Source of the DNA: an uncultured Lacinutrix sp.
Lineage (GTDB): Bacteria; Bacteroidota; Bacteroidia; Flavobacteriales; Flavobacteriaceae
DNA length: 64,000 nt
NCBI RefSeq assembly: GCF_947500325.1
Contig: NZ_CANMRQ010000002.1
Span: 372,001 to 436,000, forward strand
Direction: 5' to 3'
Part shown: piece by piece, positions 17,093-26,726 of the stretch
Layout of the letters: the number at the start of each line of letters is the position of its first letter
Numbering within the stretch: the first letter of the stretch is position 1
Translations under genes and position numbers: made by a program
The notes under the pieces: generated by a model
Told to the model about the DNA's origin: nothing
Databases searched by the model: none
Seen by the model: the letters and a program-made list of their open reading frames with translations, nothing else

Positions 17093-18133
17093 ATGAAACG
17101 AAAAGTTACCCTAAAACAAATAGCAAAAGAATTAGATGTGTCAATTTCTACAGTTTCTAAAGCTTTAAGAAATAGTAAAGAAATTAGCGAAGATACTAGG
17201 CAGAAGGTCCAAGCCTTTGCTAAGTTGTATAACTATAGGCCAAACAATATTGCGCTAAGTTTAAAAAATAGAAAAACGAAAACAATAGGTATTATTATTC
17301 CAGAGATTGTACATCATTTCTTTTCTAAGGTCATTAGGGGTATTGAGTTGGTAGCTAATAAAAGAGGATATAATGTAATTGTTGGGCTTTCTAATGAATC
17401 TTTTTCTAAAGAGGTTATTAATATGGAAATGCTAGCTAATGGCAGTATTGATGGTTTTATTTTGTCTATCTCTAAAGAAACTTTACAACAACAAGATTAT
17501 CATCATTTTACAGAGACTATAAATCAGGGTATGCCTATAGTTATGTTTGATCGCGTTGTAAACGAAGTAAATTGTGATAAAGTAATAGTTGATGATTTAA
17601 AAGGTTCGAAAAAAGCAGTTAATAGATTAGTTGAAAAAGGTTGTGAAACTATTGCTATTATTACAACTAAAGATTACGTTAGCGTTGGTAGACTTAGAAC
17701 TCAAGGTTATATAGAGGCATTAGAAGAAAATAATATAAAATTAAAAGGGAGTCTTATTTTAAAAGTTGATGATGCTTTAGTATCTGATGATGATTTAGAA
17801 TTTTTAGAAAAAGACATCGTTACACTAATTGAAAGCAATAAAAATATTGACGGTATTTTTGCAGTAAATGAGTTATATGCAATTACAGCAATGAAGGTAG
17901 CAAGAAAACTAGGGTTGAGAATCCCTGATGATATTCAAGTTATTGGTTTTACAGATGGTGTACTGTCTAAACATGCTACGCCTAGTTTAACAACAGTAAG
18001 CCAACATGCACAAGAAATGGGTGAAAAATCTGCAGAATTATTGATTAATAATCTTGAAATAGAGGAAGATGAAGATCACTATCAAACAGTTGTAATAGAA
18101 ACAGAATTAATAGAGCGAAATTCAACAAAATAA
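17093..18133 (+). CDS. LacI/GalR family transcriptional regulator of the maltodextrin locus
   Basis: A 346-residue regulator. The N-terminal helix-turn-helix (residues about 3-25, VTLKQIAKELDVSISTVSKA) and hinge helix (YRPNNIALSLKNRKTKTIG) are canonical. A periplasmic-binding-protein-like sugar sensor domain follows, with the usual IGIIIPEIVHHFF opening and a C-terminal VIGFTDGVLSKHATPSLTTV. It most likely senses maltose or a related sugar and controls both flanking operons; a palindromic operator candidate is at 16935-16950. Starch loci in gut Bacteroides use the hybrid activator SusR, so a LacI-type regulator is the flavobacterial arrangement. A TATTTTTG element at 17057-17064 could be its -7 box. 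Confidence 0.94.
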   Translation: MKRKVTLKQIAKELDVSISTVSKALRNSKEISEDTRQKVQAFAKLYNYRPNNIALSLKNRKTKTIGIIIPEIVHHFFSKVIRGIELVANKRGYNVIVGLSNESFSKEVINMEMLANGSIDGFILSISKETLQQQDYHHFTETINQGMPIVMFDRVVNEVNCDKVIVDDLKGSKKAVNRLVEKGCETIAIITTKDYVSVGRLRTQGYIEALEENNIKLKGSLILKVDDALVSDDDLEFLEKDIVTLIESNKNIDGIFAVNELYAITAMKVARKLGLRIPDDIQVIGFTDGVLSKHATPSLTTVSQHAQEMGEKSAELLINNLEIEEDEDHYQTVVIETELIERNSTK

Positions 18134-18178
18134 AAAATTAACATTGCCTATTTAAAATCTTTTATATCTTTACAGCCA

Positions 18179-18240
18179 ATCAAAACTTATATTTTTACTT
18201 CTCAGGTAATTAAGTTTTGATAAGTATACCGCTTATCAAA
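18179..18240 (+). promoter_or_regulatory. Leader with two mutually exclusive stems before the sugar transporter
   Basis: ATCAAAACTTA (18179-18189) is perfectly complementary to TAAGTTTTGAT (18211-18221). TTTGATAAG (18216-18224) is perfectly complementary to CTTATCAAA (18232-18240). The pairs share 18216-18221, so as RNA only one can form at a time. The stretch ends 25 bases before the ATG. It may be an attenuator-like switch or a cluster of DNA-binding half sites. The shared 17-mer (18187-18203) lies mostly in the first loop. Confidence 0.45.
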
Positions 18241-18265
18241 TAGTAATAATTTAAACTTACTATTT

Positions 18266-19642
18266 ATGAAAAAGCGTAAGCTAAGTTTCTTGGAAATCTG
18301 GAATATGAGTTTCGGTTTCCTTGGTATCCAATTTGGAATGGCCTTAACTGGCGGTTTCATGTCTAGAATTTTTCAAACTTTAGGAGCAGAGATAGATGCT
18401 ATCCCTATTTTATGGATTGCGGCACCCTTAACTGGTTTGTTAGTTCAACCTATTATTGGATATATGAGTGACCGTACTTGGAGTCCAAGATGGGGACGCC
18501 GTCGTCCATATTTTTTAATAGGAGCAATATTGAGTTCCGTTACTTTAATATTTATTCCACATTCTCCAAGCTTATGGATTGCTGCAGGTTTTTTATGGAT
18601 TTTAGACGCTTCTATTAATATTTCAATGGAACCGTTTAGAGCATTAGTTGCAGATAAATTGCCTGGTTCTCAAAGATCATATGGTTTTGTTGTACAGACT
18701 TTAATTATAGGAGTAGGTACATGGGTTGCTAGTAGTTTACCATGGATGGTTTCTAAGTTAGGAGCAAGTGATTCTGCACCTTCAGGCGTGTTGCCTGCCT
18801 CAGTTAAAGTTGCTTTTGCAATAGGAGCTGTCGTTTTTTTAGTAAGTATACTATATACTGTTTTTACAACAAAAGAATATCCTCCTGAAGATATGGAAGC
18901 TTTTGAAGAAGAAAAGAAACAGAAGAATAGTTTTATTTCAGATATTTTAGAGAATATCGGGAGTATGCCATTAACCATGAAAAAACTTGGAGTCATTCAA
19001 TTTTTTAGTTGGTTTGCCTTTTTTACTATGTGGACATTGGCAAATCCAGCACTTACAGAACATGTGTTTAAAACACCTGCTCCAATTGAAAGTGCATATG
19101 ATATGGCAATTGCAACTCAAGTTGAAACATATAATATTGCTAACACTGCTTTTCAAGAATCTTCAAATCAAGTTGGTAAGTATATGGGAATATATGGCTT
19201 GTCTTCTATGGTATTTGCGCTAATATTAGTGCTTTATACTTCGAAAAGGAGAATAAATAGAAAATATGTACACATGTTTTCTTTAATAGCTGGAGGTATT
19301 GGGTTTATATCAATGTATTTTATTCCTACTCCAGAATACCTAATACTATCTTTTATATTAATTGGTTTCTCATGGGGAAGTGTTCTTTCTATGCCTTATG
19401 CAATGTTGTCTAGTTCTGTAGATCCAAAGAAAATGGGTGTTGTAATGGGGGTTTTTAATATGTTTATAGTTATTCCTCAAATTATTGCTGCGCTTGGAGG
19501 TATAAATTATGTGTCTAAACTTTTTGGAGATAAAACAATTAATGCAATGCTAGTTGCTGGGTCTAGTTTAATTATTGCTGGGTTTTGTAACTTTTTAATT
19601 ACAAACAAAAAAGCAATTACATATCAAACAAACGAAGAGTAG
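18266..19642 (+). CDS. MFS sugar transporter (maltose/sucrose SLC45-like, inner membrane)
   Basis: A 458-residue inner-membrane symporter with about 12 hydrophobic helices. The loop DRTWSPRWGRRRPYFLIG after helix 2 is the signature of the sucrose/maltose (SLC45/GPH-like) branch of the major facilitator superfamily. A charged central loop (about 205-225) separates the two halves. Position at the head of an operon with beta-phosphoglucomutase and a GH65 phosphorylase indicates that it brings maltose into the cytoplasm for phosphorolysis. The next gene starts four bases after its stop. Family call is firm; maltose is inferred from context. Confidence 0.92.
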   Translation: MKKRKLSFLEIWNMSFGFLGIQFGMALTGGFMSRIFQTLGAEIDAIPILWIAAPLTGLLVQPIIGYMSDRTWSPRWGRRRPYFLIGAILSSVTLIFIPHSPSLWIAAGFLWILDASINISMEPFRALVADKLPGSQRSYGFVVQTLIIGVGTWVASSLPWMVSKLGASDSAPSGVLPASVKVAFAIGAVVFLVSILYTVFTTKEYPPEDMEAFEEEKKQKNSFISDILENIGSMPLTMKKLGVIQFFSWFAFFTMWTLANPALTEHVFKTPAPIESAYDMAIATQVETYNIANTAFQESSNQVGKYMGIYGLSSMVFALILVLYTSKRRINRKYVHMFSLIAGGIGFISMYFIPTPEYLILSFILIGFSWGSVLSMPYAMLSSSVDPKKMGVVMGVFNMFIVIPQIIAALGGINYVSKLFGDKTINAMLVAGSSLIIAGFCNFLITNKKAITYQTNEE

Positions 19643-19646
19643 TAAA

Positions 19647-20303
19647 ATGAATAAAAAAGGATTCATATTCGATTTAGACGGCGTTATTGTAGATACCGCA
19701 AAATATCACTTTTTGGCTTGGAAACAACTAGCAAAAAGTATTGGTATAGATTTTAATCATGAGCAAAATGAACAGCTAAAAGGAGTTAGTAGAGTACGAT
19801 CGTTAGAGAAAATATTAGAATGGGGAAATAAAGAGATCTCGCGAGATCAATTTATGGCATTAATGTCAAGAAAAAACGATGAGTATCTAAGTTATATTTC
19901 AAAAATGAATGACTCCGAAATTCTTCCAGATGTTTCCAAAATGTTAGACTTTTTAATTAATAAACAGCAACCTATTTCGTTAGGTTCTGCAAGCAAAAAT
20001 GCGAGGCAAATATTAAAAAAAGTATCGCTTTTAGAAAAGTTTAATGCTATAGTAGATGGTAATGATGTTTCTAAAGCAAAACCTGATCCAGAAGTGTTTT
20101 TAACAGCAGCAAAAGTATTAGAAATTGAGACGAAAGACTGTATTGTTTTTGAAGATTCTGTCGCTGGAGTTAAGGCTGCAAATTCTGCAAATATGATATC
20201 TATTGGTATTGGAGATAAAGATGTATTGCGTGAAGCAAATTATATTTTTAGTGACTTCACTGAAATTAGTGAAGATTTTATAGAGCAATTAATAAACAAA
20301 TAA
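19647..20303 (+). CDS. pgmB: Beta-phosphoglucomutase (HAD superfamily)
   Basis: Converts beta-glucose-1-phosphate to glucose-6-phosphate in the cytoplasm. The 218-residue length is that of the family. HAD motif I is FDLDGVIVDT with nucleophile D9 and acid/base D11. The cap domain carries the substrate-loop segment LKGVSRVRSLEKIL, motif II is LGSASKN, the motif III Lys is in KAKPDPEVF, and motif IV is VFEDSVAGVKAA. It lies between the transporter (4-base gap) and the GH65 phosphorylase (38-base gap), which would produce its substrate. Confidence 0.95.
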   Translation: MNKKGFIFDLDGVIVDTAKYHFLAWKQLAKSIGIDFNHEQNEQLKGVSRVRSLEKILEWGNKEISRDQFMALMSRKNDEYLSYISKMNDSEILPDVSKMLDFLINKQQPISLGSASKNARQILKKVSLLEKFNAIVDGNDVSKAKPDPEVFLTAAKVLEIETKDCIVFEDSVAGVKAANSANMISIGIGDKDVLREANYIFSDFTEISEDFIEQLINK

Positions 20304-20341
20304 GAAGAAAAATTCTGTTCATTCAGAAACGATAATATAAT

Positions 20342-22648
20342 ATGAATTTAGATTACATAAAACCAGATAACTGGTCGATTATAGAAGAAGGATTCAATCC
20401 AGAATATGTTAAATCATCCGAGAGCATATTTAGTATAGGTAATGGAGCTATGGGGCAACGTGCTAATTTTGAGGAAACCTATTCGGGTTCAACGTTTCAA
20501 GGTAGCTATATTGCAGGAGTGTATTATCCAGATAAAACACGAGTTGGTTGGTGGAAAAATGGCTACCCAGAATATTTTGCTAAAGTTTTAAACGCACCAA
20601 ATTGGATAGGTATAAGAATAATTGTTAATAGTGAAGAATTAGACTTATATGCATGTCAGTCTGTTAGTAATTTCCGTAGAGAACTTAACATGAAAGAAGG
20701 TTGGTTGTCTAGAACGTTTGAAGCTACATTACAGAATGATACTATAGTTAAAGTAGAAGCTAAACGTTTTTTAAGCCTAGATATTGACGAGTTAGGTGCA
20801 ATTCATTATGAAATTACACCATTAAATAAAGACGCTAAGATTGTTTTTCAGCCCTATTTAGATAGTGGCATTACAAATGAAGATACTAATTGGGATGATA
20901 AATTTTGGGATACTATTAATGTAAGCCATGAAAATCATCAAGCATTTATACAAGCTAAAACCATGAAAACAGATTTTTATACCTGTACATTTATGGAGTC
21001 TGAGGTTTTTATTAATGGAAAATCTGTTTTAATTGAACCCAATATTAATGCAGATGCTAATTATGCCTCTTTTAGTTATGAGTATCATGTAAAAAAAGAT
21101 GAAACCTATTCTATTAATAAATATGGAGGTTATACTGTAGATAGAAACCATGACAAATCAGGGTTAGTTACTGTAGCAAAAACTATTCTCAATAAAGCTA
21201 CAACAACTGGATATCATACTTTATTAAGCCAACAAAAAGTAGCTTGGGATAAGATCTGGAACATGGCAGATATAACTATAGATGGAGATATTAAAGCGCA
21301 ACAAGCTATCCGATTTAATATTTTTCAGTTAAACCAAACTTATTCTGGTAAAGACGCTACTTTAAATATAGGACCTAAAGGGTTTACTGGTGAAAAATAT
21401 GGAGGTAGTACCTATTGGGACACCGAAGCCTATTGTATTCCGTTTTATATGGCTACTAAGAATCAAAAAGTTGCTAGAAATCTATTACAATACCGCTATA
21501 ATCATTTAGATAAGGCTATTGAAAACGCTGCTAAATTAGGATTTAATAATGGAGCGGCTTTGTATCCAATGGTAACCATGAATGGAGAAGAGTGCCATAA
21601 TGAATGGGAAATTACTTTTCAGGAAATACATAGAAATGGTGCTATAGCATTTGCTATTTATAATTACTATCGTTATACGGGAGATTTTAGTTATATACTA
21701 GAAATGGGACAAGAAGTCCTTATTGGTATTGCACGATTTTGGTATCAACGTGCGACATTCTCATCAGAAAAAAATCAATTCGTCATTTTAGGTGTTACAG
21801 GGCCAAATGAATATGAGAATAACATTAATAATAATTGGTATACAAACTATATTGCTAAATGGTGTATTAATTATGCTATAGAGACTTTAGAAAAAATAAA
21901 AGAAGATTATAATAAAGACTATAATAGAATTATTAATAAAACTAAAGTAACAGATAACGAATTAAGGTTATGGGATAATGTATCTAACAATATGTACTTT
22001 CCATTTTCCGAAGAACACCAAGTATATCTTCAACAAGATAGCTTTCTAGATAAGGAATTAATTACAGTGGAAGGTTTAGATAAATCACAGCGACCAATAA
22101 ATCAAAAATGGAGTTGGGATCGCATCTTAAGGTCACCTTATATTAAACAAGCAGATACTCTACAAGGTTTCTATTTTTTCGAAGACCATTTTTCGATTGA
22201 AGAATTAAAACGACATTTCGATTTTTACGAACCATTAACTGTACATGAAAGTTCATTATCTCCTTGTGTACATAGTATTCAAGCAGCTAAATTAGGACAA
22301 ATGGATCAAGCATATGCTTTTTATTTGCAAACGGCTCGTTTAGATTTAGACGATTATAATCATGAAGTAGAAGAAGGTTTACATATTACTAGTATGGCTG
22401 GAACATGGATGAGTATTGTTGAAGGATTTGGAGGTATGCGAGTTAAAAATAATAGCCTGTCTTTTGAACCAAAAATACCAAAACAATGGAAAGGCTATTC
22501 ATATAAAGTCAATTTTAGAAATCAAGTTATAAAAATAAAAGTAACTCAAAATGAGACCACTTTTGAGCTAGATGGAGAACAAGAGTTAACTATTTTAGTT
22601 AATGGAAAAGAATTGAAAGTGTCTCCAAATAAAGAAGTAACAAAATAG
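20342..22648 (+). CDS. GH65 family glycoside phosphorylase (probable maltose phosphorylase)
   Basis: A 768-residue cytoplasmic phosphorylase that cleaves an alpha-linked glucose disaccharide with phosphate to give glucose and beta-glucose-1-phosphate. The N-terminal beta-sandwich begins with FNPEYVKSSESIFSIGNGAMG, the (alpha/alpha)6 barrel has YWDTEAYCIPFY, and the general-acid Glu (about E423) is in ECHNEWEITFQEIHRNGA. C-terminal HESSLSPCVHSI and LHITSMAGTW are phosphate-site segments of GH65. There is no signal peptide. Linkage to pgmB and the sugar transporter strongly supports maltose phosphorylase; trehalose or kojibiose phosphorylase are alternatives within GH65. Confidence 0.92.
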   Translation: MNLDYIKPDNWSIIEEGFNPEYVKSSESIFSIGNGAMGQRANFEETYSGSTFQGSYIAGVYYPDKTRVGWWKNGYPEYFAKVLNAPNWIGIRIIVNSEELDLYACQSVSNFRRELNMKEGWLSRTFEATLQNDTIVKVEAKRFLSLDIDELGAIHYEITPLNKDAKIVFQPYLDSGITNEDTNWDDKFWDTINVSHENHQAFIQAKTMKTDFYTCTFMESEVFINGKSVLIEPNINADANYASFSYEYHVKKDETYSINKYGGYTVDRNHDKSGLVTVAKTILNKATTTGYHTLLSQQKVAWDKIWNMADITIDGDIKAQQAIRFNIFQLNQTYSGKDATLNIGPKGFTGEKYGGSTYWDTEAYCIPFYMATKNQKVARNLLQYRYNHLDKAIENAAKLGFNNGAALYPMVTMNGEECHNEWEITFQEIHRNGAIAFAIYNYYRYTGDFSYILEMGQEVLIGIARFWYQRATFSSEKNQFVILGVTGPNEYENNINNNWYTNYIAKWCINYAIETLEKIKEDYNKDYNRIINKTKVTDNELRLWDNVSNNMYFPFSEEHQVYLQQDSFLDKELITVEGLDKSQRPINQKWSWDRILRSPYIKQADTLQGFYFFEDHFSIEELKRHFDFYEPLTVHESSLSPCVHSIQAAKLGQMDQAYAFYLQTARLDLDDYNHEVEEGLHITSMAGTWMSIVEGFGGMRVKNNSLSFEPKIPKQWKGYSYKVNFRNQVIKIKVTQNETTFELDGEQELTILVNGKELKVSPNKEVTK

Positions 22649-22652
22649 AAGT

Positions 22653-25046
22653 ATGTTCTATATGAGGCAAAAACTATATTATTTTTTTCTTTTAGTTGTA
22701 GTGTTCTCGTATGCGCAAAATCCAGATAGAATATATAAAGATTCGGCATTTCAAGATGAGAGTTTTTTAATAATTAATGTGAATGATGGAACGTATTGGA
22801 TTAAAGCATACTCAAAAGAAATAATCGAAACTACTTTTGTCCCTTTAGGGGAAGAATTGGATCTTAAGTCTCATGCTGTAGTTTTAAAACCAGAATATAC
22901 TGGAGTAAAACATAGTAGTGATGATGAAAAAGTATATTTTAAAACGCAAGGTATTTCTGTAACAATTAATAAGAAACCTTTCCAAATTTCATATTCTTAT
23001 AAAGGAAAATCTATCATTTCAGAAAAAGAAGGTTATGTAAAAAATGATAGTTTAGAAACCATAAAATTCAACTTAAAAAGTGATGAGGTTTTATATGGTG
23101 GTGGCGCTCGTGCATTAGGAATGAATCGCCGTGGCAATAGATTACAATTATACAATAAAGCACATTATGGTTACGAGACTCGAAGCGAATTAATGAACTA
23201 TACCTTGCCAATTGTATTATCTTCTAATCAATATATGCTTCACTTTGATAATGCTCCAATAGGTTTTCTAGATTTGGATAGTAAGAAAGATAATACACTA
23301 TCTTATGAAACTATTTCTGGAAGAAAAACATATCAAGTTATAGTAGGAAACACATGGTTAGACATTATTAAAAATTATACAAGTTTGACAGGTAAACAAC
23401 CCTTGTTGCCACGTTGGGCTTTAGGTAATTTTGCAAGTCGTTTTGGGTATCATTCTCAAAGAGAGGTTGAAGCTACGATAGCTAAATTTAAAGAAGAGGA
23501 AATACCAGTTGATGCTGTGATTTTAGACTTATATTGGTTTGGTAAGGATATTAAAGGTACAATGGGGAATCTTGAAGTTCATAAAGATTCTTTTCCCGAT
23601 TTTAAAGGAATGACTTCCAGATTGAAGCAACAAGGAGTTAAAACTATTGCTATCACAGAACCATTTGTTTTAACAACGTCTAAACGATGGGAAGAAGCAG
23701 TAAGTAAAGATGTTTTGGCAAAAGATTCTATTGGTAACCCTTATCGTTATGATTTTTATTTCGGTAATACTGGCTTGATTGACATCTATAATCCAAAGGG
23801 AAAATCGTGGTTTCAAAATATATATAGAGAAATGTCAAGTATTGGTATAGATGGTGTTTGGGGAGATTTGGGTGAGCCAGAAGTACATCCTTCTAATTTA
23901 TTGCATGTTAGAGGAACTGCAGATGAGGTTCATAATATTTATGGACATGATTGGGCGAGATTAGTACAAGAGTACTATGAGAAAGATTTTCCAAATAAAA
24001 GACCATTTATTTTAATGAGAGCAGGAGCAGCTGGTTCTCAAAGATTTGGTATGATTCCATGGTCTGGCGATGTTAATAGAACTTGGGGAGGATTACAATC
24101 GCAACCAGAAATAGCAATTCAAATGGGTATGCAAGGACTTGCATATATGCATAGTGATTTAGGAGGTTTCGCTGGTGCTAATTTAGACGATGAATTATAT
24201 GTACGTTGGTTACAATATGGAGTTTTTCAACCAATTTATAGACCGCATGCTCAAGAGGAAGTACCAGCAGAACCAGTATATAGAGCATCTAAAGCTAAAA
24301 TGTTAGCTAAAAAGGCTATTGAATTACGTTATAAATTGCTCCCATATAATTACACTTTGGCATTCCATAATTCTCAAACAGGAGCACTTTTAATGCGCCC
24401 ATTGTTATTTGAAGAAGCTAATAACAAGGAATTATATACTAATGCAAACACCTATTTATGGGGTGACGATTTTTTGGTAACTCCAATTACAAAGCAAGGT
24501 GTTAAAACTATAGAAATATATTTCCCAAAAACTAGCAATTGGTTTGACTTTTATACAGATAAAAAAGTAACAGGAGGACAAACAAAAACGATAAAAACAA
24601 AAGAAAATAGTATTCCAACTTATATTCGGGGAGGCGCTTTTTTAGTCATGGCAAAACCAATGCAAAGTACTAATGAATATAACGGAAATACATTTAATCT
24701 CCATTATTATTTTGATACTTCCATTAAAGAAAGTAAACGAGAATTATATAATGATGATGGTAAAACCAGAAATGCATTCCAAAAAGGGAAATATGAACTT
24801 ATAACCTTTGAAGCTGAAACAAAAAAGAAATATTTAGAATTAGAATGTAATACGCAATTGGGTTCAGAATATTCAGCATCAACTAAAAATATTAATGTAG
24901 TTATACATAACTTCTCTAAGAAACCTAAGTATATAGAGAGAAATGGCAAGAAACTTCCATTCGAGTATAACACGTTAAGTAAAACACTCATGTTTAAAAT
25001 AATATGGAATACTTCAAAAGAATTAGAAACGAAAATTAGATTTTAA
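22653..25046 (+). CDS. GH31 alpha-glucosidase, exported
   Basis: A 797-residue alpha-glucosidase releasing glucose from maltodextrins. An N-terminal signal peptide (hydrophobic run ending FSYAQN) indicates the periplasm. The GH31 N-terminal beta domain is followed by the barrel (GNFASRFGYHSQREVEA), with the nucleophile D405 in GVWGDLGEPE and the acid/base D473 in PWSGDVNRTWGGL. HAQEEVPAEPVYR and the C-terminal beta domains complete the family pattern. Two ATGs (22653 and 22662) fit the signal peptide; the second gives a more usual basic start (MRQKLYYF). It follows GH65 by four bases. It probably trims imported oligosaccharides to glucose and maltose. Confidence 0.93.
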   Translation: MFYMRQKLYYFFLLVVVFSYAQNPDRIYKDSAFQDESFLIINVNDGTYWIKAYSKEIIETTFVPLGEELDLKSHAVVLKPEYTGVKHSSDDEKVYFKTQGISVTINKKPFQISYSYKGKSIISEKEGYVKNDSLETIKFNLKSDEVLYGGGARALGMNRRGNRLQLYNKAHYGYETRSELMNYTLPIVLSSNQYMLHFDNAPIGFLDLDSKKDNTLSYETISGRKTYQVIVGNTWLDIIKNYTSLTGKQPLLPRWALGNFASRFGYHSQREVEATIAKFKEEEIPVDAVILDLYWFGKDIKGTMGNLEVHKDSFPDFKGMTSRLKQQGVKTIAITEPFVLTTSKRWEEAVSKDVLAKDSIGNPYRYDFYFGNTGLIDIYNPKGKSWFQNIYREMSSIGIDGVWGDLGEPEVHPSNLLHVRGTADEVHNIYGHDWARLVQEYYEKDFPNKRPFILMRAGAAGSQRFGMIPWSGDVNRTWGGLQSQPEIAIQMGMQGLAYMHSDLGGFAGANLDDELYVRWLQYGVFQPIYRPHAQEEVPAEPVYRASKAKMLAKKAIELRYKLLPYNYTLAFHNSQTGALLMRPLLFEEANNKELYTNANTYLWGDDFLVTPITKQGVKTIEIYFPKTSNWFDFYTDKKVTGGQTKTIKTKENSIPTYIRGGAFLVMAKPMQSTNEYNGNTFNLHYYFDTSIKESKRELYNDDGKTRNAFQKGKYELITFEAETKKKYLELECNTQLGSEYSASTKNINVVIHNFSKKPKYIERNGKKLPFEYNTLSKTLMFKIIWNTSKELETKIRF

Positions 25047-25048
25047 AA

Positions 25049-26716
25049 ATGAAAAATAACGTATTAATATGCCTCACTTTATTGTTCGTTTTTGCATGTA
25101 AACCGAATAATGAATCTGAAAAAAAAGAAAAACAAGAAAGAGAAAAGGCACCTTTTGTTTGGGAAGGCGCAAATCTTTATTTTTTATTGACAGATCGCTT
25201 TAATAATGGAGATACGAGAAATGATGTTAATTACAATAGAACAGATGAAACGGCAAAATTACGTGGTTTTGAAGGTGGCGATTTAAAAGGAATTACACAG
25301 AAAATAAACGAAGGTTATTTTACAGATTTAGGAGTTAATGCTATTTGGATGTCACCTATTTTTGAACAAATTCACGAAGGTACAAATGAAGGCACAGGAA
25401 AAACGTATGGGTTTCATGGTTATTGGACAAAAGATTGGACGAATTTAGACGCTAATTTTGGTACAAGAGAAGATTTAAAAACATTAGTAGAATCTGCACA
25501 CAAAAAAGGTATTCGAGTAGTTCTAGATGCTGTAATTAATCATACAGGTCCAGCAACAGATAAAGACCCTGTTTGGCCAAGCGATTGGGTTAGAGTAGGT
25601 CCGCAGTGTGAATACACAAACTATGAGAATACTATTGCTTGTACATTAGTAAAAAACTTACCCGATATAAAAACAGAAAGTAATGAGACTGTCAATTTAC
25701 CTCCGGAATTAATAGAAAAATGGAAAGCAGAAGGCCGTTATGAAAAAGAAATAGCTGAACTAGATGCCTTTTTTAAGCGTACTGGATATCCAAAGGCGCC
25801 AAGATTTTATATTATAAAATGGTTGACTGATTATATTTCAGATTTTGGAATTGATGGTTACAGAGTAGATACTGTAAAACATACCGAAGAATATGTTTGG
25901 CAAGAATTTAAAAAGGAATGTGACTTTGCTTTTTCTAACTGGAAAACGACAAATTCGAATGCAGTTTTAGATGATAATAAGTTTTATTTAGTAGGTGAAG
26001 TATATAATTACGGAATTTCATCTGGTAAATTATTCGATTTCGGTGATAAAAAAGTAAATTATTTTGATAATGCGTTTAATCAACTTATCAATTTTGAATT
26101 AAAATGGAATGTAAAAGAAAAGAGTAAAGAAGAAGTATTTAAACGTTATTCTAATATTTTAAATAGTGATTTAAAAGGTTATGGAATTTTAAATTATTTA
26201 AGTTCTCATGATGATGGACAGCCGTTCGATCCAAAACGAGAAAAACCATACAAAACAGCAACAATGTTGTTGTTAACACCTGGAGCATCACAAATTTATT
26301 ATGGAGACGAAACTGCAAGATCTTTAGTTGTAGAAGGAACTGTAGGAGATGCTACACTTCGTTCATTTATGAATTGGAAGGCGCTTACAGAAAATCCCGA
26401 AATCCAAAACATATTAAAGCACTGGCAAAAATTAGGGCAATTTAGAAAGGAACATCCTGCAGTTGGAGCTGGTGTGCATCAAATGATTAGTGAAACACCT
26501 TATGTGTTTTACAGGAGTTATATAAAAGGTGATTATAAAGACGTCATTGTTTCAGGGCTAGACCTGCCAAAAGGAGAAAAACAACTAGATGTATCATCTG
26601 TTTTTAAAAATGGAGACATATTACACGATGCTTATTCTTACCAAGATGTTGAAGTAAAAAACGGCAAGGTAAGTTTAACTTCAGAGTTTGATATTGTATT
26701 ACTAGAAAAGAAATAA
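25049..26716 (+). CDS. GH13 alpha-amylase family lipoprotein 1
   Basis: A 555-residue GH13 enzyme anchored as a lipoprotein (lipobox LFVFAC, C17). The barrel has LTDRFNNGD, VVLDAVINHTG (conserved region I), GIDGYRVDTVKH (region II, nucleophile D274), LVGEVYNYG (region III, E317) and LSSHDDGQ (region IV, D388). An inserted segment in domain B (about 175-240) contains two closely spaced Cys residues. The residues after the lipid-bearing Cys (KPNNESEKKEK) lack a clear acidic surface-export signal, so a periplasmic location is likely. It starts two bases after the GH31 stop. It probably shortens imported maltodextrins; the exact product pattern is unknown. Confidence 0.93.
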   Translation: MKNNVLICLTLLFVFACKPNNESEKKEKQEREKAPFVWEGANLYFLLTDRFNNGDTRNDVNYNRTDETAKLRGFEGGDLKGITQKINEGYFTDLGVNAIWMSPIFEQIHEGTNEGTGKTYGFHGYWTKDWTNLDANFGTREDLKTLVESAHKKGIRVVLDAVINHTGPATDKDPVWPSDWVRVGPQCEYTNYENTIACTLVKNLPDIKTESNETVNLPPELIEKWKAEGRYEKEIAELDAFFKRTGYPKAPRFYIIKWLTDYISDFGIDGYRVDTVKHTEEYVWQEFKKECDFAFSNWKTTNSNAVLDDNKFYLVGEVYNYGISSGKLFDFGDKKVNYFDNAFNQLINFELKWNVKEKSKEEVFKRYSNILNSDLKGYGILNYLSSHDDGQPFDPKREKPYKTATMLLLTPGASQIYYGDETARSLVVEGTVGDATLRSFMNWKALTENPEIQNILKHWQKLGQFRKEHPAVGAGVHQMISETPYVFYRSYIKGDYKDVIVSGLDLPKGEKQLDVSSVFKNGDILHDAYSYQDVEVKNGKVSLTSEFDIVLLEKK

Positions 26717-26726
26717 ACTTATTTTA

